From the NCBI RefSeq assembly GCF_001403735.1, contig NZ_CXPG01000011.1, forward strand, positions 102,032 to 166,031: a stretch of DNA of 64,000 nt, read 5' to 3'. Position numbers and translations under genes: made by a program. Below are positions 6,900 through 16,498 of the stretch, one piece after another. Origin of the DNA: Jannaschia rubra (lineage in GTDB: Bacteria > Pseudomonadota > Alphaproteobacteria > Rhodobacterales > Rhodobacteraceae). Each line of letters begins with the position of its first letter. Position 1 is the first letter of the stretch. The notes beneath the pieces are model-generated. The model had not been told where the DNA came from, did no database searches, and saw only the letters and a list, made by a program, of their open reading frames with translations.

Positions 6900-8278
6900 A
6901 GCGCGATCTCCCGTTCGGGCAGGGCCCGGGCCGCGGCGCGGGGCGCAAGGCCCAGCATCAGGACGGCGGGGCCGGTAACGTCCGACAGCGTGTCGGGCAG
7001 GGTGGCGAGCGTGGCGGCGCGGACGGTCTGGTCGGGGCGGCTGGCGTTTTCGACCACCGTGACGGGGGTGTGGGGGGCGCAGCCGTGCATCATCAGGCGC
7101 CCCTGCATCCAGCGCGCGGCGCGCTTGCCCATGTAGATGGCGGCGACCTCGCCCGGCCGGGCCAGCGCGGCCCAGTCCTGATCGGCGAAACCCTTCATGT
7201 CGTGGCCGGTCAGGAAGCGGACCGACCCGTTGCGCTGCCGCCTGGTCAGGCTCTGCCCGATGGTTGCGGTCGCGGCGCTGGCGGCGGTGATGCCGGGCAC
7301 GATGGACCAGTGCAGCCCGGCGGCGTCCAACGCCTCGATCTCCTCATCCAACCGGCCGAACACGGTGGGATCCCCCGCCTTCAGGCGCACGACATGCAGG
7401 CCGCGCGCGGCGTGATCCACCATCAGCGCGTTGATGTCGGCCTGCGCGGTCGAAGGGCCGAAGCCCTCCTTGCCCGCATCGACGATCAGCGCCTCGCGCC
7501 GGGCGAGTTCCAGGATCTCGGGCGCGACGAGGCGGTCGTGGATCACCACGTCGGCGCGGTCGAGGGCGCGGCGCGCGCGCAGGGTCAGAAGCTCCGGGTC
7601 GCCGGGGCCGGCTCCCACCAGATCGACGTGGCCGGGACGCGCATCGGCACTGGCGTGGGTATCGAGCAGGGTGTGGAGCGCGGCGCGCAGGGCCGTCTCG
7701 CCGCCTTCGGCCGCGCGCGGACCGGCCTCGTCGTAGTAGTCGGCCCAGAAGCGGCGGCGCACGGCGCCCATGGGCAGGACGTCGGCGGCCTTGCGGAAGG
7801 TCTTGCCGACGCGCGCCAGAAGGCCCAGCCGCGCGGGCAGGCGCTCCTCCATCTCGGCCTTGATCCGGCGGGCCAGCACGGGCGCCGCGCCTTCGGTGCC
7901 GATGGCGATGACCACGGGGTCGCGGTCGACGATGGCGGGGGTGATGAACTGGCTCGCTTCCAGGTTGTCCACGATGTTGACGAGCGCGCCGTCGGCGCTG
8001 GCCAGCCGCAACGTCCGCGCGTCGAGCGCCGCATCCTCATGCGCGCCATAGGCGATGACGCAGCAGAGGGCGTCGCCCGGTTCCTGCGCACGGCGGATCA
8101 GGGTGAGCTTGCCGGCGGAGGCCCAGGCCGCGATCTCGGGCGCGGGGTCGCGAGCCACGACGGTGATGCGGGCCGTCGTCTTGAGCAGCAGGCGCAGCTT
8201 GGCCACGGCCGCATCGCCCCCGCCCGCGACAAGGACGCGCCGCCCTTCGAGGGCCAGGAAAACTGGAAAATGGTTCAT
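6896..8278 (-). CDS. cysG: Siroheme synthase (trifunctional CysG)
   Basis: The enzyme makes siroheme for CysI from uroporphyrinogen III by two methylations, NAD-dependent oxidation and iron chelation. The start at MNHFPVFLALEGR (8278) follows a GGAG ribosome binding site and gives 460 residues, normal for the fusion form. The N-terminal part shows the dinucleotide-binding motif VLVAGGGDAAVAK and the CysG_A domain. The C-terminal SUMT domain has VDLVGAGPGDPELLTL near residue 220, then RLKAGDPTVFGR and GITAASA. It is the first gene of the sulfur operon, and the promoter region upstream is shared with a divergent Lrp-type regulator. Confidence 0.95.
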   Translation of the reverse strand: MNHFPVFLALEGRRVLVAGGGDAAVAKLRLLLKTTARITVVARDPAPEIAAWASAGKLTLIRRAQEPGDALCCVIAYGAHEDAALDARTLRLASADGALVNIVDNLEASQFITPAIVDRDPVVIAIGTEGAAPVLARRIKAEMEERLPARLGLLARVGKTFRKAADVLPMGAVRRRFWADYYDEAGPRAAEGGETALRAALHTLLDTHASADARPGHVDLVGAGPGDPELLTLRARRALDRADVVIHDRLVAPEILELARREALIVDAGKEGFGPSTAQADINALMVDHAARGLHVVRLKAGDPTVFGRLDEEIEALDAAGLHWSIVPGITAASAATATIGQSLTRRQRNGSVRFLTGHDMKGFADQDWAALARPGEVAAIYMGKRAARWMQGRLMMHGCAPHTPVTVVENASRPDQTVRAATLATLPDTLSDVTGPAVLMLGLAPRAAARALPEREIAL

Positions 8279-8308
8279 CGGGCGGCTCCGGTGGCTGTTC
8301 CCCAGATA

Positions 8309-8323
8309 TAGAACAATGTTCTG
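8309..8323. promoter_or_regulatory. Palindromic Lrp-like operator in the cysG/lrp divergent promoter
   Basis: TAGAACAATGTTCTG is a near-perfect inverted repeat (AGAAC-AAT-GTTCT) about 31 bp upstream of the cysG start and 94 bp upstream of the regulator start. It agrees with the E. coli Lrp consensus YAGHAWATTWTDCTR at 12 of 15 positions by my count. Its location next to an Lrp/AsnC gene makes it the likely binding site for that regulator. The spacing suggests direct control of the cys operon and possibly autoregulation. Confidence 0.6.
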
Positions 8324-8416
8324 GCAATCGGACAGGGGGAGGGGCATAACAAGGACGAACACGCTGATTACTCCGCCATGGGAGGAACGGTGTCCCATCT
8401 GACGGAGGGTGAGCGA

Positions 8417-8878
8417 ATGGCGGTCCGGCTGGACGATCTCGACCGGAACATCCTCCGCGCATTGCAGGCGGACGCGGGGCAATCGCTGGATGAAATCGCC
8501 CGTCAGGTCGGCTCAAGCAAGACACCCGTCTGGAATCGCATCCGCAAGATGCGGGAGGCCGGGGTGATCGGACCGACGACGGTGATCCTCGATCCGGAGG
8601 CGCTCGGGCTGGAGGCATGCTTCTTCGTCCTGATCCGCACATCGGAGCATGAGGCGGACTGGCAGGCGCGGTTCCTCGCCGCGCTCAAGGCCCGGCCGGA
8701 GGTGCAGGAGGCGCACAGGCTGGCCGGAGAAATCGACTACATCCTCAAGGTCCGGGTCGAGAACGCGCGCGCCTACGACCGGTTCTACCAAGCGCTGATT
8801 TCGGAAGTGCGCGTGTTCAATGTCACCGCCCTCCTGTCGATGGAGGAGATCAAGTCGACCGTCGCCCTGCCGGTCTGA
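8417..8878 (+). CDS. Lrp/AsnC family transcriptional regulator, probable cys operon regulator
   Basis: The 153-residue protein has the N-terminal winged helix-turn-helix of the family (LDDLDRNILRALQADAGQ, then IARQVGSSKTPVWNRI) and a C-terminal ligand-binding ferredoxin-like domain. The start at 8417 is preferred because GGAGG lies about 10 nt upstream, while the ATG at 8378 has no ribosome binding site. It is divergent from cysG and probably controls sulfur assimilation through the palindrome at 8309. Effector and direction of control cannot be read from sequence, but a sulfur amino acid is a reasonable guess. Confidence 0.9.
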   Translation: MAVRLDDLDRNILRALQADAGQSLDEIARQVGSSKTPVWNRIRKMREAGVIGPTTVILDPEALGLEACFFVLIRTSEHEADWQARFLAALKARPEVQEAHRLAGEIDYILKVRVENARAYDRFYQALISEVRVFNVTALLSMEEIKSTVALPV

Positions 8879-8881
8879 GGG

Positions 8882-9346
8882 TCAGAGGTCGCCGGGCACC
8901 GCGAAGTCGATCAGGCGCCCGGGCAGCCCGTCGGACAGGTCGATGATGGTGCAGGCCCCGGTCGGATAGCGCGCGAAGTCGGCATGCGCCGGGGGGTCGG
9001 CGACGGCCTGTCCTGCGGCGTCTCCGATGCCGGGGTTGTGGCCGACGACCAGAAGGCAGTCGTCGGTTCGGTCCTGCACCAGCGCCAGAATCGTCTCGGA
9101 CGGCGCGTTGTAGAGCGCGGGCAGATACGTGGGCTCCACCCCCCGAAGCCGCATCCGGGCCAGCGTCTCGCGCGTGCGCTTGGCGCTGGAGCACAGGATC
9201 GCCGTCGGAACGTGGCCCCTGTCGCGCAGCCATTTGCCCACCTTGGGGGCATCGGCCTGCCCGTGGGCGTTCAGCGCGCGGTCGTGATCGCCCTGCGAGG
9301 GCGTGGACCAGTCGGACTTCGCGTGGCGCATCAAGATCAGTTTCAT
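8882..9346 (-). CDS. SixA-like histidine phosphatase
   Basis: This 154-residue protein belongs to the small histidine phosphatase family. The catalytic motif MRHAKSDW holds the phosphorylated His at residue 8, and the second conserved His lies in VVGHNPGI near residue 100. The size and the RHAKS form match SixA-type enzymes, which dephosphorylate phosphohistidine on proteins such as Hpt domains or the PTS protein NPr. The substrate here is unknown. It follows moaA by 22 bp on the same strand and is convergent with the Lrp gene, 3 bp away. Confidence 0.87.
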   Translation of the reverse strand: MKLILMRHAKSDWSTPSQGDHDRALNAHGQADAPKVGKWLRDRGHVPTAILCSSAKRTRETLARMRLRGVEPTYLPALYNAPSETILALVQDRTDDCLLVVGHNPGIGDAAGQAVADPPAHADFARYPTGACTIIDLSDGLPGRLIDFAVPGDL

Positions 9347-9368
9347 GGCGCGCCGTCCGTAGCTGCCG

Positions 9369-10382
9369 TCATCCGCCGGTATGACTCATGTGGCGGGACA
9401 TCTGCCCGGCGACTTCCTGGCGGGAATAATCGAAGTCGTGCCCCTTGGGCTTGCGGGCGATGGCGCGGCGGATGGCGTCTTCCAGCGGCGCGTCGGATTC
9501 ACTGCCGCGCAGGGGCGCGCGCAGGTCGGCCATGTCCTCCTGCCCGAGGCACATGTAGAGTTCCCCAGTGCAGGTGACGCGCACGCGGTTGCAGGATTCG
9601 CAGAAGTTGTGCGTGAGCGGCGTGATGAAGCCGATGCGCTGGCCGGTCTCTCCCACCTCGAAATACCGGGCGGGGCCGCCGCTGCGATAGCTCAGTTCGC
9701 TCAGGGTGAAGCGTTCGGCCAGTTGCGCGCGCAGATCCTTGAGCGGCCAGTATTGATCCAGCCGCTGCACCTCGCCCATGTCACCCATGGGCATGACCTC
9801 GATGAAGGTCAGGTCCAGCCCTTCGGCGGCGCACCAGGACAGCAGGTCGAACAGCTCCACATCGTTGAAGTTCCGGAGCGCCACCGTGTTGACCTTGACG
9901 CGCATGCCCACGGCCTTTGCCGCCGCGATCCCGCGCAGGACCTTGTCGAGCGATCCCCAGCGGGTGATCGCCTTGAACTTGTCCACATCGAGCGTGTCGA
10001 GCGACACGTTGATACGCCGCACGCCCGCGTCCCAAAGGGGCTGCGCGAAGCGTTCGAGCTGGCTGCCGTTGGTGGTCAGGGTCAACTCGTCCAGACCGTC
10101 GCCCAGATGGCGCGACATGCCGTCGAAGAACGTCATGATCCCCTTGCGGACCAGAGGCTCCCCCCCCGTGACGCGCAGCTTGCGGACGCCGAGCCGCACG
10201 AAGGTCGAGCACAGGCGGTCCAGCTCCTCCAGCGTCAGAAGCTCCTTCTTGGGCAGGAAGGTCATGTGTTCCGACATGCAATAGGTGCAACGGAAGTCGC
10301 AGCGGTCCGTGACCGACACCCGGAGGTAGTCGATGCTGCGCTCGAACGGGTCCACAAGACGGTCGGGAAGGGCATGGGTCAT
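9369..10382 (-). CDS. moaA: GTP 3',8-cyclase MoaA (molybdenum cofactor biosynthesis)
   Basis: MoaA performs the first step of molybdopterin synthesis, converting GTP to 3',8-cyclo-7,8-dihydro-GTP by radical SAM chemistry. Residues 28-35 (CDFRCTYC) bind the SAM cluster. The C-terminal cluster ligands appear in [12 protein letters not shown]. The chain ends in Gly-Gly, a conserved catalytic tail of MoaA. Length 337 is typical. No other mo gene is adjacent. The cofactor is needed by the CO-dehydrogenase-type enzyme at the window start, but that is only a functional association. Confidence 0.96.
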   Translation of the reverse strand: MTHALPDRLVDPFERSIDYLRVSVTDRCDFRCTYCMSEHMTFLPKKELLTLEELDRLCSTFVRLGVRKLRVTGGEPLVRKGIMTFFDGMSRHLGDGLDELTLTTNGSQLERFAQPLWDAGVRRINVSLDTLDVDKFKAITRWGSLDKVLRGIAAAKAVGMRVKVNTVALRNFNDVELFDLLSWCAAEGLDLTFIEVMPMGDMGEVQRLDQYWPLKDLRAQLAERFTLSELSYRSGGPARYFEVGETGQRIGFITPLTHNFCESCNRVRVTCTGELYMCLGQEDMADLRAPLRGSESDAPLEDAIRRAIARKPKGHDFDYSRQEVAGQMSRHMSHTGG

Positions 10383-10487
10383 GGGCGGATAGCTACGCCC
10401 TGTGTCGCCGGGTCACAAGTGGGGCTGACAGTCGCGGCCCCGGCGCTAGGATGACGCGAAGCGTGCCCGACCCAGGAGTCCTCCGCC

Positions 10488-10952
10488 ATGTTCCGATCCG
10501 TATTGATCCTGCCCTTCGTCCTCGGGGCCTGCGCCGAACTGTCCTCGGGGGGCGGGGGCGCGACGGCCTCGCGGCCCTCCGGCCAGACGACGGCGCCCGC
10601 GCCGCGCCCGGTGCTGCAGGGGCCATCGACCTCGGCCGCGGCGCTCGACACCGTGTCGGAAGCCGAGAAGGCCGCCGCGCGACAGGCCGCCGCCAGCGCG
10701 CCGGCAGGCGGCGAACTGGGGCAGGCGACGGTCGCACTGGGCAGCCCGACCGATCCGGGGCTGTGGGTCAAGACGTCGCTGGTGACGCAGGACACGCCCG
10801 GCACGGTGCGGACGGGCGCGGGCGATGCCATCGCGGTGACGCTCCGCCCCCTCGGGTCGGACGGGGGGGCGCAGATCTCGCTCTCGGCGTTGCAGGCCCT
10901 GGGCCTGCCGCTTGCCGGGCTGCACCCCGTCACGCTGGCGCGCACGGGGTAA
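10488..10952 (+). CDS. Putative lipoprotein, function unknown
   Basis: The 154-residue product starts after AGGAG and has a short lipoprotein signal with lipobox LGAC (Cys at residue 15). A Gly/Ala/Pro/Ser-rich linker follows (residues 18-75). The C-terminal 75 residues look folded, with ATVALGSPTDPGLWVKTSLV and a final ISLSALQALGLPLAGL segment. Small Rhodobacterales lipoproteins with this kind of C-terminus are often labelled as D-galactarate dehydratase-like, a name I consider doubtful for a protein of this size. It probably sits in the outer or inner membrane leaflet facing the periplasm. Confidence 0.65.
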   Translation: MFRSVLILPFVLGACAELSSGGGGATASRPSGQTTAPAPRPVLQGPSTSAAALDTVSEAEKAAARQAAASAPAGGELGQATVALGSPTDPGLWVKTSLVTQDTPGTVRTGAGDAIAVTLRPLGSDGGAQISLSALQALGLPLAGLHPVTLARTG

Positions 10953-10966
10953 GCCGCCGCGCGGGT

Positions 10967-12127
10967 TCAGGCGGCGGGCATCCGTCGCTCCACGATGCCG
11001 GCCCACCAGGAACATCCGGCGGGAATGGCTTCGTCGGTGAAATCGTATTCCGGATGGTGCACGGCGGCCGTGTCGCCGTTGCCGACCAGGATATAGGCGC
11101 CGGGCCGTTCCTCCAGCATGAAGGCGAAATCCTCGCCCCCCATGACCAGGGGCGCCGTCTCGCAGTCGCCAGACACCTCGCGCGCGACTTCGGCGGCGAA
11201 GTCGGTCTGTTCCTCGTGGTTCACCATGACCGGATAGCCGCGGTGATAGGCGACTTCGGCCGCACCGCCGAAGGTGCCGCAGATGCCGTCGCTGATTTCC
11301 CTGATCCGCCGCTCCGCCAGGTCGCGCATGGCGGTGGACATGGTGCGGACCGTGCCTTTCAGGTGCACGCGCTGCGGGATCACGTTGAACGCCTTGGACG
11401 ACGATTCCATCGACGTGACCGACACGACGATCTGGTCCACGGGGTCGGCGTTGCGCGACACGATGGTTTGCAGTGCGGTGATCAGATGCGCGGCCATGAC
11501 GCCGGTATCCACGACCTCATGGGGCTTGGCGGCATGGCCGCCGCGCCCCTCCAGCGTGATGTCGAACTGGTCGGTGGCCGCAAAGAAGGCGCCGGGGCGG
11601 ATCGCGAAGCTGCCGACCGGGCGCCCGGGCCAGTTGTGCATGCCGTAGACCTCCTGGATGTTCCAGCGGTCCATCAGGCCGTCGTCGCACATCTCCTTGC
11701 CGCCGCCGCCGCCTTCCTCGGCGGGCTGGAAGATCACCACCACGGTGCCGTCGAAGTTGCGCGTCTCGGCGAGGTATTTCGCAGCGCCGAGCAGCATGGC
11801 GGTATGGCCGTCGTGGCCGCAGGCGTGCATCGCGCCGGCCGTCTTGCTGGCGTATTCCTTGCCCGTCTGCTCGTGGATCGGCAGCGCGTCCATGTCGGCG
11901 CGCAGGCCGATGACGCGGCCGCCGTCGGTCTTGCCGCGGATGACGCCGACCACGCCGGTGCGGCCGATCCCCTCGACCACCTCGTCGCAGCCGAAGTCGC
12001 GCAGGCGGTCGGCCACGACCTTGCTGGTGCGGTGGGTGTCGAACAGGATCTCGGGGTTCTCGTGCAGGTCGCGGCGCCACTCGGTGATCTCGGGCAGCAG
12101 TTCGGCAAAGCGGTTCTTGACGGGCAT
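10967..12127 (-). CDS. M20 family amidohydrolase (hippurate hydrolase type)
   Basis: This 386-residue metallopeptidase-fold amidohydrolase matches the IAA-amino acid/hippurate hydrolase group. Metal-ligand motifs are GLRADMDALPI near residue 76, AMHACGHDGHTAML near residue 98, QPAEEGGGGG near residue 133 and GGEDFAFML in the C-terminal part. The dimerisation domain lies between about residues 180 and 300. A ribosome binding site AAGGAGA is 8 nt upstream of the ATG. It probably hydrolyses an N-acylated amino acid in the cytoplasm. The substrate is not defined by sequence, although the peptide importer and ArgE-like gene nearby point to amino acid scavenging. Confidence 0.9.
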   Translation of the reverse strand: MPVKNRFAELLPEITEWRRDLHENPEILFDTHRTSKVVADRLRDFGCDEVVEGIGRTGVVGVIRGKTDGGRVIGLRADMDALPIHEQTGKEYASKTAGAMHACGHDGHTAMLLGAAKYLAETRNFDGTVVVIFQPAEEGGGGGKEMCDDGLMDRWNIQEVYGMHNWPGRPVGSFAIRPGAFFAATDQFDITLEGRGGHAAKPHEVVDTGVMAAHLITALQTIVSRNADPVDQIVVSVTSMESSSKAFNVIPQRVHLKGTVRTMSTAMRDLAERRIREISDGICGTFGGAAEVAYHRGYPVMVNHEEQTDFAAEVAREVSGDCETAPLVMGGEDFAFMLEERPGAYILVGNGDTAAVHHPEYDFTDEAIPAGCSWWAGIVERRMPAA

Positions 12128-12181
12128 GACGGGTCTCCTTCGCGCGCGAAGGTGCGACGGCTGCGCGCCGCCCGCAAGGGG

Positions 12182-13066
12182 TCAGCCGTCGTCGTCCCGC
12201 GAGAGCCGGCCGTCCAGATGCAGATCGGTGCGCCGGGGCAGGGTGAAGCCCGCCCCCGTCAGCGCACCCTCGACGGCGAGGCGCACGCGCGACGCGGTGG
12301 CGATGACATCCTTCTGCGTGGGCTCGGTCCACCACCGCACGCGCACGATCTTGGACAGGCTGTCGATGTCCTGCGCCTGCGCATCGGGGGCGGGGTCGGC
12401 CGTGACACCGTCCACCCCACGCGCGGCCTGCAACGCCACCTCCACGGCACGCGACCAGTCGTCGTGCAGCGCGACGGGGAAATCCTGCTGCGACCGGCGC
12501 GCGGCGAAGGCCGTGTTGACGGTGACGGCGTCGGTATAGACCTCGGCATTGGGGATCACGACGCGGCGGCCGTCATAGGTGCGGATCAGGGTGGCGCGGG
12601 TCTCGATATGCTCGACGGTGCCCTCGAAGGTCCCGACCGAAATCTGGTCGCCCACCTGGAACGGTTGGCGGATCAGCAGCAGGATGCCCGACAAGAGGTT
12701 CTGCAGGATGTCCTTGAAAGCGAAGCCGATGGCCACCGATCCGATTCCCAGCCCCGCAATCAAGTCACCGGGCCGGAGCGAGGGCGTCACCACCGTCAGC
12801 GCCAGCAGCGCGCCCGCGAGCCAGACGATCCACTTGATGACGCTGCCGACCACGGCCCCCAGGTCGGCGCGCCGGCGGTTGCGGGCAAGGCGCCGGATGC
12901 TGAAGGCGACGGCCAACCCCAGGGCCACGAAGATCGCCAGCAGGACGAGCGCGACCGCGATGTTGGGGATCAGCCGGAAGAATCCGTCGAGCCAGGCGTC
13001 GAGCTTGTCGATGATGAGGCCGGGATCGGCCTCGATCTGTTCCGGCGTCGGTACGTCGTCTTCCAT
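12182..13066 (-). CDS. Small-conductance mechanosensitive channel (MscS family)
   Basis: The 294-residue protein has three predicted membrane segments (about residues 33-58, 74-98 and 105-135). The third is the Gly/Ala-rich pore helix with GLGIGSVAIGFAFKDILQN, followed by the MscS beta-domain motif PFQVGDQISV. The soluble C-terminal domain completes the usual fold. MscS channels open on membrane tension and release solutes after hypo-osmotic shock, which suits a marine lifestyle. It lies on the same strand as the M20 gene with a 54-bp gap. Confidence 0.92.
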   Translation of the reverse strand: MEDDVPTPEQIEADPGLIIDKLDAWLDGFFRLIPNIAVALVLLAIFVALGLAVAFSIRRLARNRRRADLGAVVGSVIKWIVWLAGALLALTVVTPSLRPGDLIAGLGIGSVAIGFAFKDILQNLLSGILLLIRQPFQVGDQISVGTFEGTVEHIETRATLIRTYDGRRVVIPNAEVYTDAVTVNTAFAARRSQQDFPVALHDDWSRAVEVALQAARGVDGVTADPAPDAQAQDIDSLSKIVRVRWWTEPTQKDVIATASRVRLAVEGALTGAGFTLPRRTDLHLDGRLSRDDDG

Positions 13067-13118
13067 CCGTCCCCCCTGCGCATCGGAACCGCCCCGGCGG
13101 CGGCCCGGTTCCGCCGTG

Positions 13119-14288
13119 TCAGACCAGAGTCTCGACGACCCGCCGCATCAGGGCCTCGCCCTTGTGAAACTGGTCCTTGTCGATCCATTCGTCGGGCTGA
13201 TGCGCCTGGGCGATGTCGCCGGGGCCGCAGACCACGGCGGAATAGCCGCGTTCCTGGAACTGCCCCGCCTCGGTCCCGTAGGTCACGACATGGGTACCGT
13301 TATCGCCCGTCAGCCGCCGGATCAGCGCTTCGGCCGCGCCGCCGTCCTCGGGTGTGAGAGCGGGCACGCCGTTCATGCGCTCCCACGTCACGCCGGCCTT
13401 CGGGTTCTTCGCGCGCAGCCCTGCATCCAGTTCTTCCAGCATTGCGTTGAGCGCCGCCTCGTGCCGGCCCAGGTCATCGCCCGCGGGCACCCGAAACCCC
13501 AGTCGCAGGCCGCAGTCCCTCGCCGTGATGTTGTGCGCCGTGCCGCCCGCGATCATGCCGACGTGGGTTGTGGTATGCGGCGGGTCGAAGGTTGCCGACA
13601 CCGGGTCGGGCGTCTCGGCCATCAGGCGGTCGTTCCAGTCGTTCACCCATTGCAGGATGCGCCCCGCCTCGTGGATGGCCGACACCCCCTGCGGCAGCTT
13701 GGAGGAATGGACCTCGAACCCGTGGACGTCGATCTGGAACATGGCCGAGGCGTTGTGGCCGGTGACGGGGCGCAGCATCGACGGCTCGCCGATGATGGCG
13801 GCGGCGGCGCGGGGCAGGTGGGCCACCATGTCGTCGATCATGGGCGGCGCGCCGATGCAGCCCACCTCCTCGTCGTAGGACAGCGCGATCTGCAGCGGGC
13901 GCGACACGCCGCAGGCGAGCGCATGGGGCACCATGGCCAGCGCGATGGCGTCGAACCCCTTCATGTCGCAGGTGCCGCGGCCATAGTATTTCCCGTCCCG
14001 CTCGGTCACGGCGAAGGGGTCGAAGGTCCAGTCCTGGCCGTCGATGGGCACGACGTCGGTATGGCCCGACAGGACGACGCCGCCCGGCACCTCCGGCCCG
14101 ACGTTGGCATAGATCGCGGCCTTCCGTCCCGTCGCATCCGGCACGCGGCGCGCGGTCACGCCGTAGCTGCCGAGGTATTCCTCCACCCAGTCCACGAGGG
14201 CGAGGTTCGAGTCGCGGCTGACGGTCGGGAAGGCGACCAGCGTCTCCATGATCTCATAGGCGGTCAGGTTCATTGGCTTGCGGGTCAT
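13119..14288 (-). CDS. argE: Acetylornithine deacetylase-type M20 peptidase
   Basis: The 389-residue product matches ArgE, which removes the acetyl group from N-acetylornithine, a zinc hydrolase of the M20 family. The start at 14288 (MTRKPMNLTAYEIME) follows GGAGGTG, and longer versions of the frame have Arg-rich non-homologous leaders. Metal-site motifs are LSGHTDVVPIDGQDW near residue 78, GRGTCDMKGFDA near residue 104 and YGTEAGQFQ near residue 340. Rhodobacterales commonly make arginine through ArgJ, so this paralogue may act on another N-acyl amino acid. The adjacent peptide ABC operon transcribed in the opposite direction would fit a catabolic role. Confidence 0.85.
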   Translation of the reverse strand: MTRKPMNLTAYEIMETLVAFPTVSRDSNLALVDWVEEYLGSYGVTARRVPDATGRKAAIYANVGPEVPGGVVLSGHTDVVPIDGQDWTFDPFAVTERDGKYYGRGTCDMKGFDAIALAMVPHALACGVSRPLQIALSYDEEVGCIGAPPMIDDMVAHLPRAAAAIIGEPSMLRPVTGHNASAMFQIDVHGFEVHSSKLPQGVSAIHEAGRILQWVNDWNDRLMAETPDPVSATFDPPHTTTHVGMIAGGTAHNITARDCGLRLGFRVPAGDDLGRHEAALNAMLEELDAGLRAKNPKAGVTWERMNGVPALTPEDGGAAEALIRRLTGDNGTHVVTYGTEAGQFQERGYSAVVCGPGDIAQAHQPDEWIDKDQFHKGEALMRRVVETLV

Positions 14289-14437
14289 CTGGGCACCTCC
14301 GCCTTCATCCGTGGGGCGGGACCGGGCGAAGGTCAAGCCGTGGAAAGACCGCGGCAAACGCCTTGCGGGCGGCGGCGCATCTGATAGCCTGCTGCGACAG
14401 GACGGGCACGAGACCCGCAGATCACGGGGAGTGGTGG

Positions 14438-16449
<2,012 letters not shown>

Positions 16450-16498
16450 CCCAGAGGCATCGACCGGAGATCGAGCCCCCAACACGGAGAGAAAACCG

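Noticed and set aside
8310..8322. AGAACAATGTTCT considered as a LexA box
   Set aside because: Alphaproteobacterial LexA uses the direct repeat GTTC-N7-GTTC, while this is an inverted repeat with a 3-nt centre. It fits Lrp better and lies next to an Lrp gene.
8378..8416. Upstream ATG for the Lrp/AsnC regulator
   Set aside because: No ribosome binding site precedes it, and homology to the winged helix starts after the ATG at 8417, which has GGAGG upstream.
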